From NCBI GenBank assembly GCA_018820275.1, contig JAHJOO010000008.1, positions 58,975 to 122,974 on the forward strand: DNA of 64,000 bases, given 5' to 3'. The stretch's first letter is position 1, and each line of letters opens with the position of its first letter. The position numbers were made by a program, and so were the translations under genes. The stretch is from Alphaproteobacteria bacterium (GTDB taxonomy: Bacteria; Pseudomonadota; Alphaproteobacteria; Caulobacterales; Caulobacteraceae). The notes beneath the pieces are model-generated. The model made no database searches. It saw only the letters and a list, made by a program, of their open reading frames with translations, and was not told where the DNA came from. Of this stretch, positions 47,906 to 56,389 are shown piece after piece.

Positions 47906-47923
47906 CTTTACGTCCGCGTCAAG
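47906..47923 (+). promoter_or_regulatory. Likely MerR/LiuR-type operator
   Basis: CTTTACGTCCGCGTCAAG is an imperfect palindrome (arms CTTTACGT and CTTGACGC). Its TTTACGT half resembles the box I recall for LiuR-type MerR regulators of branched-chain and fatty-acid catabolism. It lies between the divergent DUF2256 gene and the MerR gene, 20 bases upstream of the latter's ATG. Autoregulation and control of the two acyl-CoA dehydrogenases is the likely role. Confidence 0.55.
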
Positions 47924-47943
47924 TTCGGGCAAGGATGCCCGCC

Positions 47944-48450
47944 ATGGCGAGCGCCGACGACCATCGCACCTATTCGATCCGCCAGCTGTGCCGCGAGTTC
48001 GGGGCCACGGCGCGGGCGCTGCGCTTCTATGAGGACAAGGGGCTTCTGACCCCCGCCCGCAAGGGACAGACCCGCGTCTATTCGGCGCGCGACCGTGCCC
48101 GGCTGAAGCTGATCCTGCGCGGCCGCCGCATCGGCTTCTCCCTGATCGAGATCCAGGAGATGCTCGATCTCTATGATCACAAGGACCACAACGCCCATCA
48201 GATGGCCGTGGCCCTGCGCCGCCACCGGGCCCAGATCGAAGCCCTGAAGCAGCAGCGCGCCGACCTCGACGCCGCCATCGAGACCGCCGAGGAGGCCTGC
48301 GCCGTCATGGAGGCGCGGCTGGGCGAACATCGCCCCGACCTGCTGCCCGGCGCCGAGGAATATGCCAACCTGCTGAAGGCCCGGCTGAACCCGGACCCGA
48401 TGCACGACGCCCACCTGACCCGACTGCACCCCCTCAAAGCGAGAGCCTGA
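47944..48450 (+). CDS. MerR family transcriptional regulator
   Basis: The 168-residue protein has an N-terminal winged helix ([38 protein letters not shown]) and a dimerisation coiled coil ([18 protein letters not shown]). There is no cysteine-rich metal site at the C-terminus, so metal sensing is unlikely. Two acyl-CoA dehydrogenase genes follow at four and three bases, which suggests a LiuR- or AtuR-like regulator of acyl-CoA catabolism. Two ATGs (47935 and 47944) are possible; the second is used. Confidence 0.88.
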   Translation: MASADDHRTYSIRQLCREFGATARALRFYEDKGLLTPARKGQTRVYSARDRARLKLILRGRRIGFSLIEIQEMLDLYDHKDHNAHQMAVALRRHRAQIEALKQQRADLDAAIETAEEACAVMEARLGEHRPDLLPGAEEYANLLKARLNPDPMHDAHLTRLHPLKARA

Positions 48451-48453
48451 CCC

Positions 48454-50238
48454 ATGGCCTACAAGGCGCCCGTCCGCGACCTGACCTTCGTGCTGAACGA
48501 GGTCCTGGAGGTCGAACGCCACTCCAACCAGCCGGGCCTGTCGGACGTCTCGTCCGACCTGATCGGCCAGATCCTCGAGGAGGGGGCCAAGTTCGCCGAA
48601 CAGGTCATCGCCCCGCTGAACCGCATCGGCGATCAGGAAGGCTGCAAGTGGGACGCCGGCAAGGTCACCGGCCCGACGGGCTGGAAGGACGCCTACAGGC
48701 AGATGGTCGAGGCCGGCTGGGTCGGCCTGTCGTCCGAGGCCGAGCACGGCGGCCAGGGCATGCCGGCCATCGTCGGCATGGCCTTCGGCCAGTTCACGGC
48801 GGCGGCCTCGCCCGCCTTCTCCATGTACCCGGGCCTGACCCACGGCTGCTACGAGGCGCTGAACGCCAACGGCTCGGAGGAGCAGAAGGCGCTGTACTGC
48901 CCCAAGCTGGCGACCGGCGAATGGGGCGGCACCATGAACCTGACCGAGCCGCAGTGCGGCACGGACCTGGGCCTGATCCGTACCAAGGCCGTGCCGAACG
49001 GCGACGGCTCCTACAGCATCACCGGCCAGAAGATCTGGATCAGTTCGGGCGAGCACGACTTCACCGACAACATCGTCCACCTGGTGCTGGCCCGCATCGA
49101 GGGCGCGCCCGCAGGCATCAAGGGGATCAGCCTGTTCGTCGTGCCCAAATTCTTCGCCAACGAGGACGGCACGGTCGGCGAGCGCAACGCGGGCGCCCAG
49201 TGCGCGGGCCTCGAGCACAAGATGGGCATCCACGGCAACGCCACCTGCGTCATGGCCTATGACGGCGCCAAGGGCTGGCTGGTGGGCCAGGAGAACAAGG
49301 GCATGGCGGCCATGTTCGTCATGATGAACGAGGCCCGCCTCGGCACCGGCCTGCAGGGCCTCGCGATCGGCACCGCCGCCTATCAGGCCGCGGTGGAGTT
49401 CGCCCGCGACCGCCTGCAGGGCCGCAGCCTGACCGGCACCAAGAACCCCGACGGCCCCGCCGACCCCATCATCGTCCACCCCGACGTGCGCCGCATGCTG
49501 CTGGAGGCCAAGGCCTTCGTCGAAGGCGGCCAGGCCTTCATCCTGTGGACCGCGCTGCAGGCCGACCTGCAGAAGTCGGAAGACGAGGCCACGGCCACCA
49601 AGGCCCGCGACTACATGGGCCTGATCACCCCGGTGCTGAAGGCCTATCTGACCGACAAGGGCTTCCACGTCGCCAGCCTCGCCATGCAGGTGCACGGCGG
49701 CAGCGGCTACACCGAGCACTTCCCGGCCTCGCAGTACCTGCGCGACGCCCGCATCACCATGATCTACGAGGGCGCCAACGGCATCCAGGCGCTGGATCTG
49801 GTCGGCCGCAAGCTGCCCGCCAACGGCGGCCGCGCCATTATGACCTGGTTCGGCGAGATCGACGCCTTCGTGTCCGAGAACGGCTCCAACGAGGCCATCA
49901 AGCCCTTCGTCGACGGCCTGGCCGACGCCAAGAAGAAGCTGCAGGAGGCCACCATGTGGCTGATGCAGAACGGCATGGCCAATCCGGACAACGCCGGCGC
50001 CGCCTCGACCGACTACCTCAACGTCTTCGGCCTCACGGCCATGGCCTATATGTGGGCGCAGATGGCCAAGGCGGCGCAGGCGAAGGTCGACGCCGGGTCG
50101 GACGATCCCTTCTATGCCGGCAAGCTGGCCACCGGACGCTACTTCGTCGAGCGCATCCTGCCCGACGCCGGCGCCCACCTGGCCAAGCTGAAGACCGGCG
50201 CCGACGTCCTGATGAGCATGCCGGCGGAGGCGTTCTGA
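48454..50238 (+). CDS. Acyl-CoA dehydrogenase, large (about 600 residue) type
   Basis: The 594-residue flavoprotein belongs to the acyl-CoA dehydrogenase family with a C-terminal extension, like DmdC-type and some fatty-acid enzymes. The catalytic glutamate is visible in [21 protein letters not shown]-binding segments are [13 protein letters not shown] and [14 protein letters not shown], and [21 protein letters not shown] is typical. Exact substrate is unknown. It starts four bases after the MerR stop and is followed by the second dehydrogenase. Confidence 0.93.
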   Translation: MAYKAPVRDLTFVLNEVLEVERHSNQPGLSDVSSDLIGQILEEGAKFAEQVIAPLNRIGDQEGCKWDAGKVTGPTGWKDAYRQMVEAGWVGLSSEAEHGGQGMPAIVGMAFGQFTAAASPAFSMYPGLTHGCYEALNANGSEEQKALYCPKLATGEWGGTMNLTEPQCGTDLGLIRTKAVPNGDGSYSITGQKIWISSGEHDFTDNIVHLVLARIEGAPAGIKGISLFVVPKFFANEDGTVGERNAGAQCAGLEHKMGIHGNATCVMAYDGAKGWLVGQENKGMAAMFVMMNEARLGTGLQGLAIGTAAYQAAVEFARDRLQGRSLTGTKNPDGPADPIIVHPDVRRMLLEAKAFVEGGQAFILWTALQADLQKSEDEATATKARDYMGLITPVLKAYLTDKGFHVASLAMQVHGGSGYTEHFPASQYLRDARITMIYEGANGIQALDLVGRKLPANGGRAIMTWFGEIDAFVSENGSNEAIKPFVDGLADAKKKLQEATMWLMQNGMANPDNAGAASTDYLNVFGLTAMAYMWAQMAKAAQAKVDAGSDDPFYAGKLATGRYFVERILPDAGAHLAKLKTGADVLMSMPAEAF

Positions 50239-50240
50239 GC

Positions 50241-51404
50241 ATGAACGTCCTCGCCGCCCCCGATCCCGACTTCATGCAGGAAGAGGAGATCACCCTCTTC
50301 TCTGACTCGGTCTCCAAATGGATCGACGCGCACGCGGCGCCGGAGAAGGTGCAGTCGTGGATCGCGGACTCGTCGGTGCCGCGTCAGCTCTGGAACGACG
50401 CCGGTGAGGCCGGTCTGCTCGGGCTCAGCCTTCCGGAGGCCGACGGCGGCTTCGGCGGCGACTACCGGCACGAGGTGGCGCTGATGCGCCAGCTGGGCTG
50501 GAAGGGCGCGGACCACTTCGGCATCTCGCTGCACAACGCCATCGTCATGCCCTACGTCTGGCACTACGGCACGGGCGAGCAGAAGGCGCGCTGGCTGCCG
50601 CGTCTGGTCTCCGGCGAGCTGGTCGGCGCCATCGCCATGACCGAACCGGGCGCGGGGTCCGACCTGCAGGGCGTGAAGACCACCGCCATCCGCCAGGGCG
50701 ACCACTATGTCGTCAACGGCTCCAAGACCTTCATCACCAACGGCCAGCTGGCCAACTTCATCATCGTGGTGGCCAAGACCGACCCGGCCGAGGGCGCCAA
50801 GGGCACCAGCCTGATCGTCGTCGAGACCGACGGGCTGGACGGCTTCGAGCGCGGCCGGAACCTGCACAAGATCGGCATGGAGGGGAACGACACCTCCGAG
50901 CTGTTCTTCAACGACGTGAAGGTCCCGGCCGAGAACGTCATCGGCGGCGGCGAGGGCCAGGGCTTCGTCCAGCTGATGCAGCAGCTGCCGCAGGAGCGTC
51001 TGAACATCGCCATCCAGGGCGTCGCCGCCGCCGAGCGCGGGCTTCAGGAGACCCTGGCCTACGTCAAGGAACGCAAGGCCTTCGGCAAGCGCGTCATCGA
51101 CTTCCAGAACACCCAGTTCAAGCTGGCCGAGGTCAAGACCAAGCTGACCGTCGCCAAGGTGTTCGTCGACCACTGCATGGGCCTGCACCTCAAGGGCCAG
51201 CTGGACGCGGCGACCGCCTCGATGGCCAAATACTGGGTCACCGACATCCAGGGCGAGACCATCGACGAGATGCTGCAGCTGCACGGCGGCTACGGCTACA
51301 TGAACGAGTATCCGATCGCCCAGCTGTACAAGGACGCCCGCGTCCAGCGCATCTACGGCGGCACGAACGAGATCATGAAGCTGCTGATCGCCCGGACGCT
51401 GTAG
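50241..51404 (+). CDS. Acyl-CoA dehydrogenase, LCAD-like
   Basis: The 387-residue enzyme has the signatures AMTEPGAGSDLQGVKTTA and QLHGGYGYMNEYPIAQLYKD. The usual catalytic Glu of the YEG motif is Gly here (RIYGGTNEIMK). In long-chain acyl-CoA dehydrogenase the base is instead in helix G, and a glutamate (Glu252, in QLPQERLNIA) is at that place. So it is an LCAD-like enzyme with the shifted base. ATG 50241 gives MNVLAAPDPDFMQ; it is coupled to the preceding gene. Confidence 0.92.
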   Translation: MNVLAAPDPDFMQEEEITLFSDSVSKWIDAHAAPEKVQSWIADSSVPRQLWNDAGEAGLLGLSLPEADGGFGGDYRHEVALMRQLGWKGADHFGISLHNAIVMPYVWHYGTGEQKARWLPRLVSGELVGAIAMTEPGAGSDLQGVKTTAIRQGDHYVVNGSKTFITNGQLANFIIVVAKTDPAEGAKGTSLIVVETDGLDGFERGRNLHKIGMEGNDTSELFFNDVKVPAENVIGGGEGQGFVQLMQQLPQERLNIAIQGVAAAERGLQETLAYVKERKAFGKRVIDFQNTQFKLAEVKTKLTVAKVFVDHCMGLHLKGQLDAATASMAKYWVTDIQGETIDEMLQLHGGYGYMNEYPIAQLYKDARVQRIYGGTNEIMKLLIARTL

Positions 51405-51422
51405 CGCCGAACGTGCAGTCAT

Positions 51423-51626
51423 CTTGTCATCCCGGCCGAAGCGAAGCGGAGAGCCGGGACGCGGAGAACCTCTTGCATACAGGGGCCCGGCCGTGGAGCC
51501 GGGCCACGGGCAGGTTCGGACTCGTTCGGAGCATCCTCCCGGCTCGGCCCGTCGGGCCGCCCGGGAGCGACAGGTCTCGGGCTCTTCCGTCCCGGATCGC
51601 CGCTTCGCGTCGTCCGGGATGACAAG
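51423..51626. repeat. Long intergenic palindromic repeat
   Basis: CTTGTCATCCCGG at 51423-51435 and CCGGGATGACAAG at 51614-51626 are perfect inverted arms, extended by a near-perfect match (CGAAGCGAAGCGG with CGACGCGAAGCGG). Inner inverted pieces around GCCCGGCCGTGG fill the 204 bases between. GTCATCCCGG-type palindromes occur as dispersed repeats in many alphaproteobacteria. No coding frame inside it is convincing. Confidence 0.8.
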
Positions 51627-51652
51627 GCTGCCCCTCGGGCTAAAGGGAAGCT

Positions 51653-52372
51653 ATGACCCGCCTCCACATCCCCCAACCGCTGTCCGAGGGCGCGCCCGTC
51701 GCCCCGTCGCTGGACCAGTCGCGCTACCTGACCCAAGTCATGCGGCTGAAGGCGGGCGACGCCGTGCACGTCTTCAACGGCGCGGACGGCGAGTGGCGCT
51801 GCACGATCGCCGAGGTGCTGAAGAAGGGCGTGGTCCTGCGCGCCGAGGCGCGCGTCCGCGACCAGATCACGCCGCCCGACGTGCATCTGCTGATCGCCGT
51901 GGTGAAGAAGGCGGCGCTGGAATTCGCGGTCGAGAAGGCGACCGAGCTGGGCGCCGCGCGCATCCGGCTGGTGACCACCGCCCGGACCCAGCCCCAGCAC
52001 CTGCGGCTGGACCGTCTGGACGCCATCGCCGTGGAGAGCGCGGAGCAGACCGGCCGGCTGGACGTGCCGCCGGTCGACGCCCCGGCAAGGCTGGACGCCC
52101 TGCTGGCCGACTGGGATCCGTCGCGCCGCCTGATGTTCTGCGACGAGACCGGAGGGGCCCCGGCGACAGGGGCCCTGATCGAAGCCGGCACCGGCCCCTG
52201 GGCGATCCTGATCGGCCCCGAGGGCGGCTTCAGCCCGGAGGAGCGCGACCGCCTGCGTGCCCTGCCCTTCACCCTCGCGGTGTCGCTGGGGCCGCGCGTG
52301 CTGCGCGCCGACACGGCCGCGACCACGGCGCTGACGCTGTGGCAGGCGGCGGTCGGCGACTGGGATCGGTGA
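51653..52372 (+). CDS. rsmE: 16S rRNA (uracil-1498-N3)-methyltransferase
   Basis: RsmE methylates U1498 of 16S rRNA. The 239-residue protein has an N-terminal PUA-like part (VMRLKAGDAVHVFNG) and the SPOUT knot motifs IGPEGGFSPEERDRL and LGPRVLRADTAATTAL. KKAALEFAVEKATELGA is also conserved. The long palindromic repeat lies just upstream. Confidence 0.96.
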   Translation: MTRLHIPQPLSEGAPVAPSLDQSRYLTQVMRLKAGDAVHVFNGADGEWRCTIAEVLKKGVVLRAEARVRDQITPPDVHLLIAVVKKAALEFAVEKATELGAARIRLVTTARTQPQHLRLDRLDAIAVESAEQTGRLDVPPVDAPARLDALLADWDPSRRLMFCDETGGAPATGALIEAGTGPWAILIGPEGGFSPEERDRLRALPFTLAVSLGPRVLRADTAATTALTLWQAAVGDWDR

Positions 52373-52484
52373 GCCCTCAAGCAGCGCGGCGGACACGCCG
52401 GGCGGCAGGGCAACGAAACTGCCCCTTGTGCGCGTCTCTCCGGTCGCCCATTTCGCGGCGACCTGAGGGGCTGGACTTCCACGC

Positions 52485-53843
52485 ATGACCGACGCGCCGC
52501 TGAATCGGACAGACCTGATCGAGGCCCTGTCCAGGGGCATGAAGCCGCGCGCCGACTGGCGCATCGGGGCCGAGCACGAGAAGTTCGGCTTCGAGCGCGA
52601 AAGCCTGCGCCGCCCGGCCTATGAGGGCCCCAGCGGCATCAAGGCCATGCTGGAGGGCCTGACCCGCTTCGGCTGGTCCGAGGTGTATGAGGGCGACCAC
52701 GTCATCGCCCTGGAGCGCACGACGCCCGAGGGTCTGACCTCCTCCATCTCGCTGGAGCCCGGCGGCCAGTTCGAGCTGTCCGGGGCCCCGCTGAAGGACG
52801 TCCACGAGATCTGCGACGAGACCGGCCGTCACCTGATGGAGGTCAAACAGGTCGCCGACCAGCTGGACCTGGGCTTCCTGGGCGTCGGCTTCGACCCGAT
52901 GTGGACCCGCGCCGACGTGCCGGTCATGCCCAAGGGCCGCTACGACATCATGCGCGCCTACATGCCGAAGAAGGGCGGACTGGGCCTCGACATGATGCTG
53001 CGCACCTGCACCATCCAGTCGAACCTCGACTTCGAGAGCGAGGCCGACATGGTGCGCAAGTTCCGCACCTCGCTGGCCCTGCAACCGATCGCCACGGCCC
53101 TGTTCGCCAACTCGCCGTTCACGGAGGGCCGGCCCAACGGCTTCCTCTCGGCGCGCGCCAACGTCTGGACCGACACCGACCCGGACCGCACCGGCATGCT
53201 GGACTTCGTCTTCCAGGACGGCTTCGGCTTCGAGCGCTACGTCGACTATGCGCTGGACGTGCCGATGTATTTCGCCAAGCGCGACGGGAAGTACGTCGAC
53301 CTGTCCGGCCGCGCGTTCCGGGCCTTCATGGAGACCGGTCTGGATGACCTGCCGGGCGACCGGGCGACCAGGAAGGACTGGGCCGACCATCTGACCACCC
53401 TGTTCCCCGAGGTGCGGCTGAAGTCGTATCTGGAGATGCGCGGTGCCGACGGCGGGCCGTGGAGCCGGATCTGCGCCCTGCAGGCCCTGTGGATCGGCGT
53501 CCTCTATGACGACGCGGCGCTGACCGCGGCGTGGGACCTGTGCAAGGGCTGGGACATCGCCGACCACGAACGCCTGCGCCGCGACGTGACGCGTCTGGGC
53601 CTCAAGGCCGAGGTCGCCGGCCGCAGCGTGCGCGACATCGCCGTCGACATGGTCGCCATCGCGCGGCAGGGCCTGAAGAACCGCGCCCGGTTCAGCGGCG
53701 GCATGGTCGACGAGCGCGGCTATCTGTCGGAGCTGGAGGACATCGCCGATTCGGGGGTCACCCCGGCCGAACGCCTGCTGGACCTGTTCCACGGTCCGTG
53801 GGAGCGCGATCTGTCGCGCCTGTACCGCGACTTCGCGTACTGA
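52485..53843 (+). CDS. gshA: Glutamate-cysteine ligase, plant/alphaproteobacterial type
   Basis: This enzyme joins glutamate and cysteine, the first step of glutathione synthesis. The 452-residue protein has the GCS2/plant-type motifs: RIGAEHEKFGFE, VIALERTTPEG, SISLEPGGQFELSGAPL, LGVGFDPMW and MPKKGGLGLDMMLRTCTIQ. It is not the E. coli GshA type. gshB is not in the window. The ribosome site before the ATG (ACCTGAGGGGC) is about 16 bases upstream, slightly far. Confidence 0.95.
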   Translation: MTDAPLNRTDLIEALSRGMKPRADWRIGAEHEKFGFERESLRRPAYEGPSGIKAMLEGLTRFGWSEVYEGDHVIALERTTPEGLTSSISLEPGGQFELSGAPLKDVHEICDETGRHLMEVKQVADQLDLGFLGVGFDPMWTRADVPVMPKGRYDIMRAYMPKKGGLGLDMMLRTCTIQSNLDFESEADMVRKFRTSLALQPIATALFANSPFTEGRPNGFLSARANVWTDTDPDRTGMLDFVFQDGFGFERYVDYALDVPMYFAKRDGKYVDLSGRAFRAFMETGLDDLPGDRATRKDWADHLTTLFPEVRLKSYLEMRGADGGPWSRICALQALWIGVLYDDAALTAAWDLCKGWDIADHERLRRDVTRLGLKAEVAGRSVRDIAVDMVAIARQGLKNRARFSGGMVDERGYLSELEDIADSGVTPAERLLDLFHGPWERDLSRLYRDFAY

Positions 53844-53877
53844 CGGAACGTCCGGCCCAGCTTGGCATTGATCCGGC

Positions 53878-54195
53878 ATGACCGATCCGATCCTGCCGCA
53901 CACCCAGCCCGATCCCGAACAACGCGGAGACGGCGAAGTCATCTCCGAAACCCGCGCCAAGGGCGGACGGGGCGGCATGCACGTGCTGACCATCCTGGTC
54001 GTCTCGGCGACTCTGGTGGCGATCGCCTTCGCGGTGATCTACTTCGTCGCCAGCCCCGGGCTCGAGCGCGCCGAGGAGAGGACGGAGGCGGCCTCGACCT
54101 CGATGGAGGCGGCCCAGCCCCTGCCGGAGCGGCCGACGACGACCCTGCCGACCGAGGTTCAGCCCCGCACGCCGGACGCACCCGCCGGGACCTGA
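53878..54195 (+). CDS. Small membrane-anchored protein of unknown function
   Basis: The 105-residue protein has an acidic N-terminal tail, one strong membrane helix (VLTILVVSATLVAIAFAVIY at about 36-55) and a Thr/Pro/Glu-rich C-terminal tail of 45 residues. The family is not recognised. Its last 37 bases overlap the 3' end of the convergent winged-helix gene. Confidence 0.7.
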   Translation: MTDPILPHTQPDPEQRGDGEVISETRAKGGRGGMHVLTILVVSATLVAIAFAVIYFVASPGLERAEERTEAASTSMEAAQPLPERPTTTLPTEVQPRTPDAPAGT

Positions 54196-55259
54196 CCCAG
54201 GGCCGGGCGCGCCGCCAGCAGGGCGACCACGCAGCCGACGAACAGACCCGCCTCCAGAGACGCGGTGAGGGCGCCGGCCAGACGCCCGAACTCCGGCTCG
54301 CCGACGAGCGTCCCCAGAGGCGCCAGGCTCAGCCGGGCGGCGGGATAGGCCTCGAGCAGCAGATCGAGGCTGCCGCCCATCAGGCGGCCGCCCGTGATCG
54401 ACAGGAACGCCCCCGCCGCCAGGCCGATGCCGGCGGCGACGGCCGCGGCGCGCCGGGCCGACCAGCCGCCTCTCGCCGCCAGCCAGACGCCGGACCCGAC
54501 CGCCGCGCCGAGGATCAGCCCCTCCGCGCCGCCGGTCATGTTGGCCGGGGCCGCCCCCGTCAGCAGGGCGAGGGCGTCCAGTCCGATCAGGCGGGTGACG
54601 CCGCCGATCACCGCGCCGGCGAGGGCGCCCCCGAGGATCCCGCCCCAGGGGCCCGGCCGCAGGGCGCGCCCCGTCTCCACGCCGAAGCCCACCACGCCGC
54701 CGGCGGTCAGGGCCAGCGCCGTCGTGGCGCAGACCAGCACCAGAAGCGCGGACGCCGCGCCCATGCCCTCGGGCGACACGGCCAGGCCGTAGACCATGCC
54801 GCCGATCAGTCCGGCCACCGCGCCGCCCGCGCCGCCGGACGCCGCGCCGCTGAGCCCCTCGCGCCACGGCGGCCGTTCGGCCCGGACCGTCACGGCGGGC
54901 GGGGCCACGGGCGCCGGGGGCGGCGGGGCGACGACCGCCGGGGCCTCGTCCCCGGTCACCTCGGCGACGAAGCGGTAGCCGTGCCGCGGCACCGTCTCGA
55001 TGAAGCGCGGCCGCGCGGCGTCGTCGCCCAGCTCGCGGCGCAGGCTGCGCACGCACTGGGTCAGGGCCTCGTCGGTCACCGGCACGCCCTTCCAGACCTC
55101 GGCCATGAACCGGTCCTTGGTCACCAGCCGCCCGCGCTCGGCGACCAGCAGGGTCAGGGCGTCTAGGTAGCGGCCGCTGATCTCGACCGTCTCCCCGTCG
55201 CGCGTCAGCCGGCGATCCTGCGGGTCCAGGCGGAAGCGGTCGAAGCGGGTCGGGCTCAT
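54159..55259 (-). CDS. Winged-helix regulator with polytopic membrane domain
   Basis: The 366-residue protein has an OmpR/PhoB-type winged helix (residues about 5-98: FRLDPQDRRLTRDG, ALTQCVRSLRRELGDD, PRHGYRF), a Pro-rich linker (about 110-130) and a C-terminal membrane domain of six or so Gly/Ala-rich segments. This is the CadC plan but with a multi-span domain in place of one helix and a periplasmic sensor. It has no receiver domain, so it is a one-component membrane regulator; the signal and targets are unknown. ATG 55259 gives MSPTRFDRF. Confidence 0.8.
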   Translation of the reverse strand: MSPTRFDRFRLDPQDRRLTRDGETVEISGRYLDALTLLVAERGRLVTKDRFMAEVWKGVPVTDEALTQCVRSLRRELGDDAARPRFIETVPRHGYRFVAEVTGDEAPAVVAPPPPAPVAPPAVTVRAERPPWREGLSGAASGGAGGAVAGLIGGMVYGLAVSPEGMGAASALLVLVCATTALALTAGGVVGFGVETGRALRPGPWGGILGGALAGAVIGGVTRLIGLDALALLTGAAPANMTGGAEGLILGAAVGSGVWLAARGGWSARRAAAVAAGIGLAAGAFLSITGGRLMGGSLDLLLEAYPAARLSLAPLGTLVGEPEFGRLAGALTASLEAGLFVGCVVALLAARPALGQVPAGASGVRG

Positions 55260-55358
55260 GCGGCGACGGTCGGCCATCCGGGGGGGCAAGGCAATGGGCG
55301 ACCCTCTACCGGCCGCGTGCCGTCCGTGGCATCGTGGGGCCGTTCAGGGAGGGACGCC

Positions 55359-55637
55359 ATGACCGATGCCGACGCCAAGCTGAGGGAGCAGGCCGAGCGC
55401 CGCGTGGAGGCCAAGCGCAGCGTGATTTCGCACCTGATGGTCTTCGTGATCGTCAACGCGGGCCTGTTCGCCATCGACTGGTACACCGGCGGCGGCATCG
55501 AGTGGGCCTTCTGGCCGCTGTTCGGCTGGGGCATCGGCCTGGCCTCGCACATGGCCTCGGTGTGGATGGCCCTGTCGGGCAGCCACGAGGCGGCCGTCGA
55601 GCGCGAGATGGAGCGGCTGCGCCGCCAGCGCCGGTGA
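55359..55637 (+). CDS. 2TM domain protein
   Basis: The 92-residue protein has two membrane helices (HLMVFVIVNAGLFAIDWY and FWPLFGWGIGLASHMASV) and a charged C-terminus, the pattern of the 2TM domain family. Function unknown. An AGGGAGGG ribosome site precedes ATG 55359, which decides the start. It overlaps the DUF72 gene by GTGA. Confidence 0.82.
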   Translation: MTDADAKLREQAERRVEAKRSVISHLMVFVIVNAGLFAIDWYTGGGIEWAFWPLFGWGIGLASHMASVWMALSGSHEAAVEREMERLRRQRR

Positions 55638-56383
55638 CGGGAGCGATCCGCGTCGGGATCGGCGGCTGGACCTATGAGCCGTGGCGTGGCGTCTTCTATC
55701 CGGACAGGCTGAGCCAGAAGAAGGAGCTGGAGTTCGCCAGCCGCGCGCTGACCTCCATCGAGATCAACGGCACCTACTACTCCACCTTCAAGCCCGACAG
55801 CTGGATGAAGTGGCGCGACGAGACGCCGGACGGGTTCGTCTTCTCGGTCAAGGCCAGCCGCTACTGCACCAACCGCAAGGTGCTGTCGGACATGGGCGAG
55901 TCGATGGGGCGGTTCCTGGATCAGGGGCTGACGGCGCTGGGCGACAAGCTGGGGCCGATCAACTGGCAGTTCATGGGCACCAAGAAGTTCGATCCTGAGG
56001 ATTTCGAGGGCTTCCTGAAGCTGCTGCCGCACGAGAAGGACGGGCTGCGGCTGAGGCACGCGCTGGAGGTGCGGAACCCGACCTTCGACGTGCCGCAGTT
56101 CCACGACCTCGCCACGAAGTACGGCGTCGCCATCGTCTATGCCGAGGACGACGTGGCGCCGGAGTGGCCGCGCATCGACCGGCCCACCGCGGACTTCACC
56201 TACGCCCGGCTGATGTCCAGCCGCGAGGACCAGCCGACCGGCATGACGGCCGCCGAGCTGGACGGCGTGGCCGACCGCTGCCGCGACTGGGCGAAGCGCG
56301 GCGACGTCTTCGCCTACTTCATCGCCGGGGCGAAGGTGCGCAATCCGGCGGCGGCGCAGGCGCTGATCGCGCGCCTCGCCTGA
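55634..56383 (+). CDS. DUF72 family protein (YecE-like)
   Basis: The 249-residue protein has the DUF72 pattern: VGIGGWTYEPWRGVFYP at the start, SIEINGTYYSTFKPDSWMKW, FVFSVKASRYCTNRK, and HALEVRNPTF later. The fold is a TIM barrel; the function is unknown. The GTG start at 55634 overlaps the stop of the 2TM gene. It ends six bases from the stop of the convergent TonB receptor. Confidence 0.9.
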   Translation: MTGAIRVGIGGWTYEPWRGVFYPDRLSQKKELEFASRALTSIEINGTYYSTFKPDSWMKWRDETPDGFVFSVKASRYCTNRKVLSDMGESMGRFLDQGLTALGDKLGPINWQFMGTKKFDPEDFEGFLKLLPHEKDGLRLRHALEVRNPTFDVPQFHDLATKYGVAIVYAEDDVAPEWPRIDRPTADFTYARLMSSREDQPTGMTAAELDGVADRCRDWAKRGDVFAYFIAGAKVRNPAAAQALIARLA

Positions 56384-56389
56384 TCCGGG

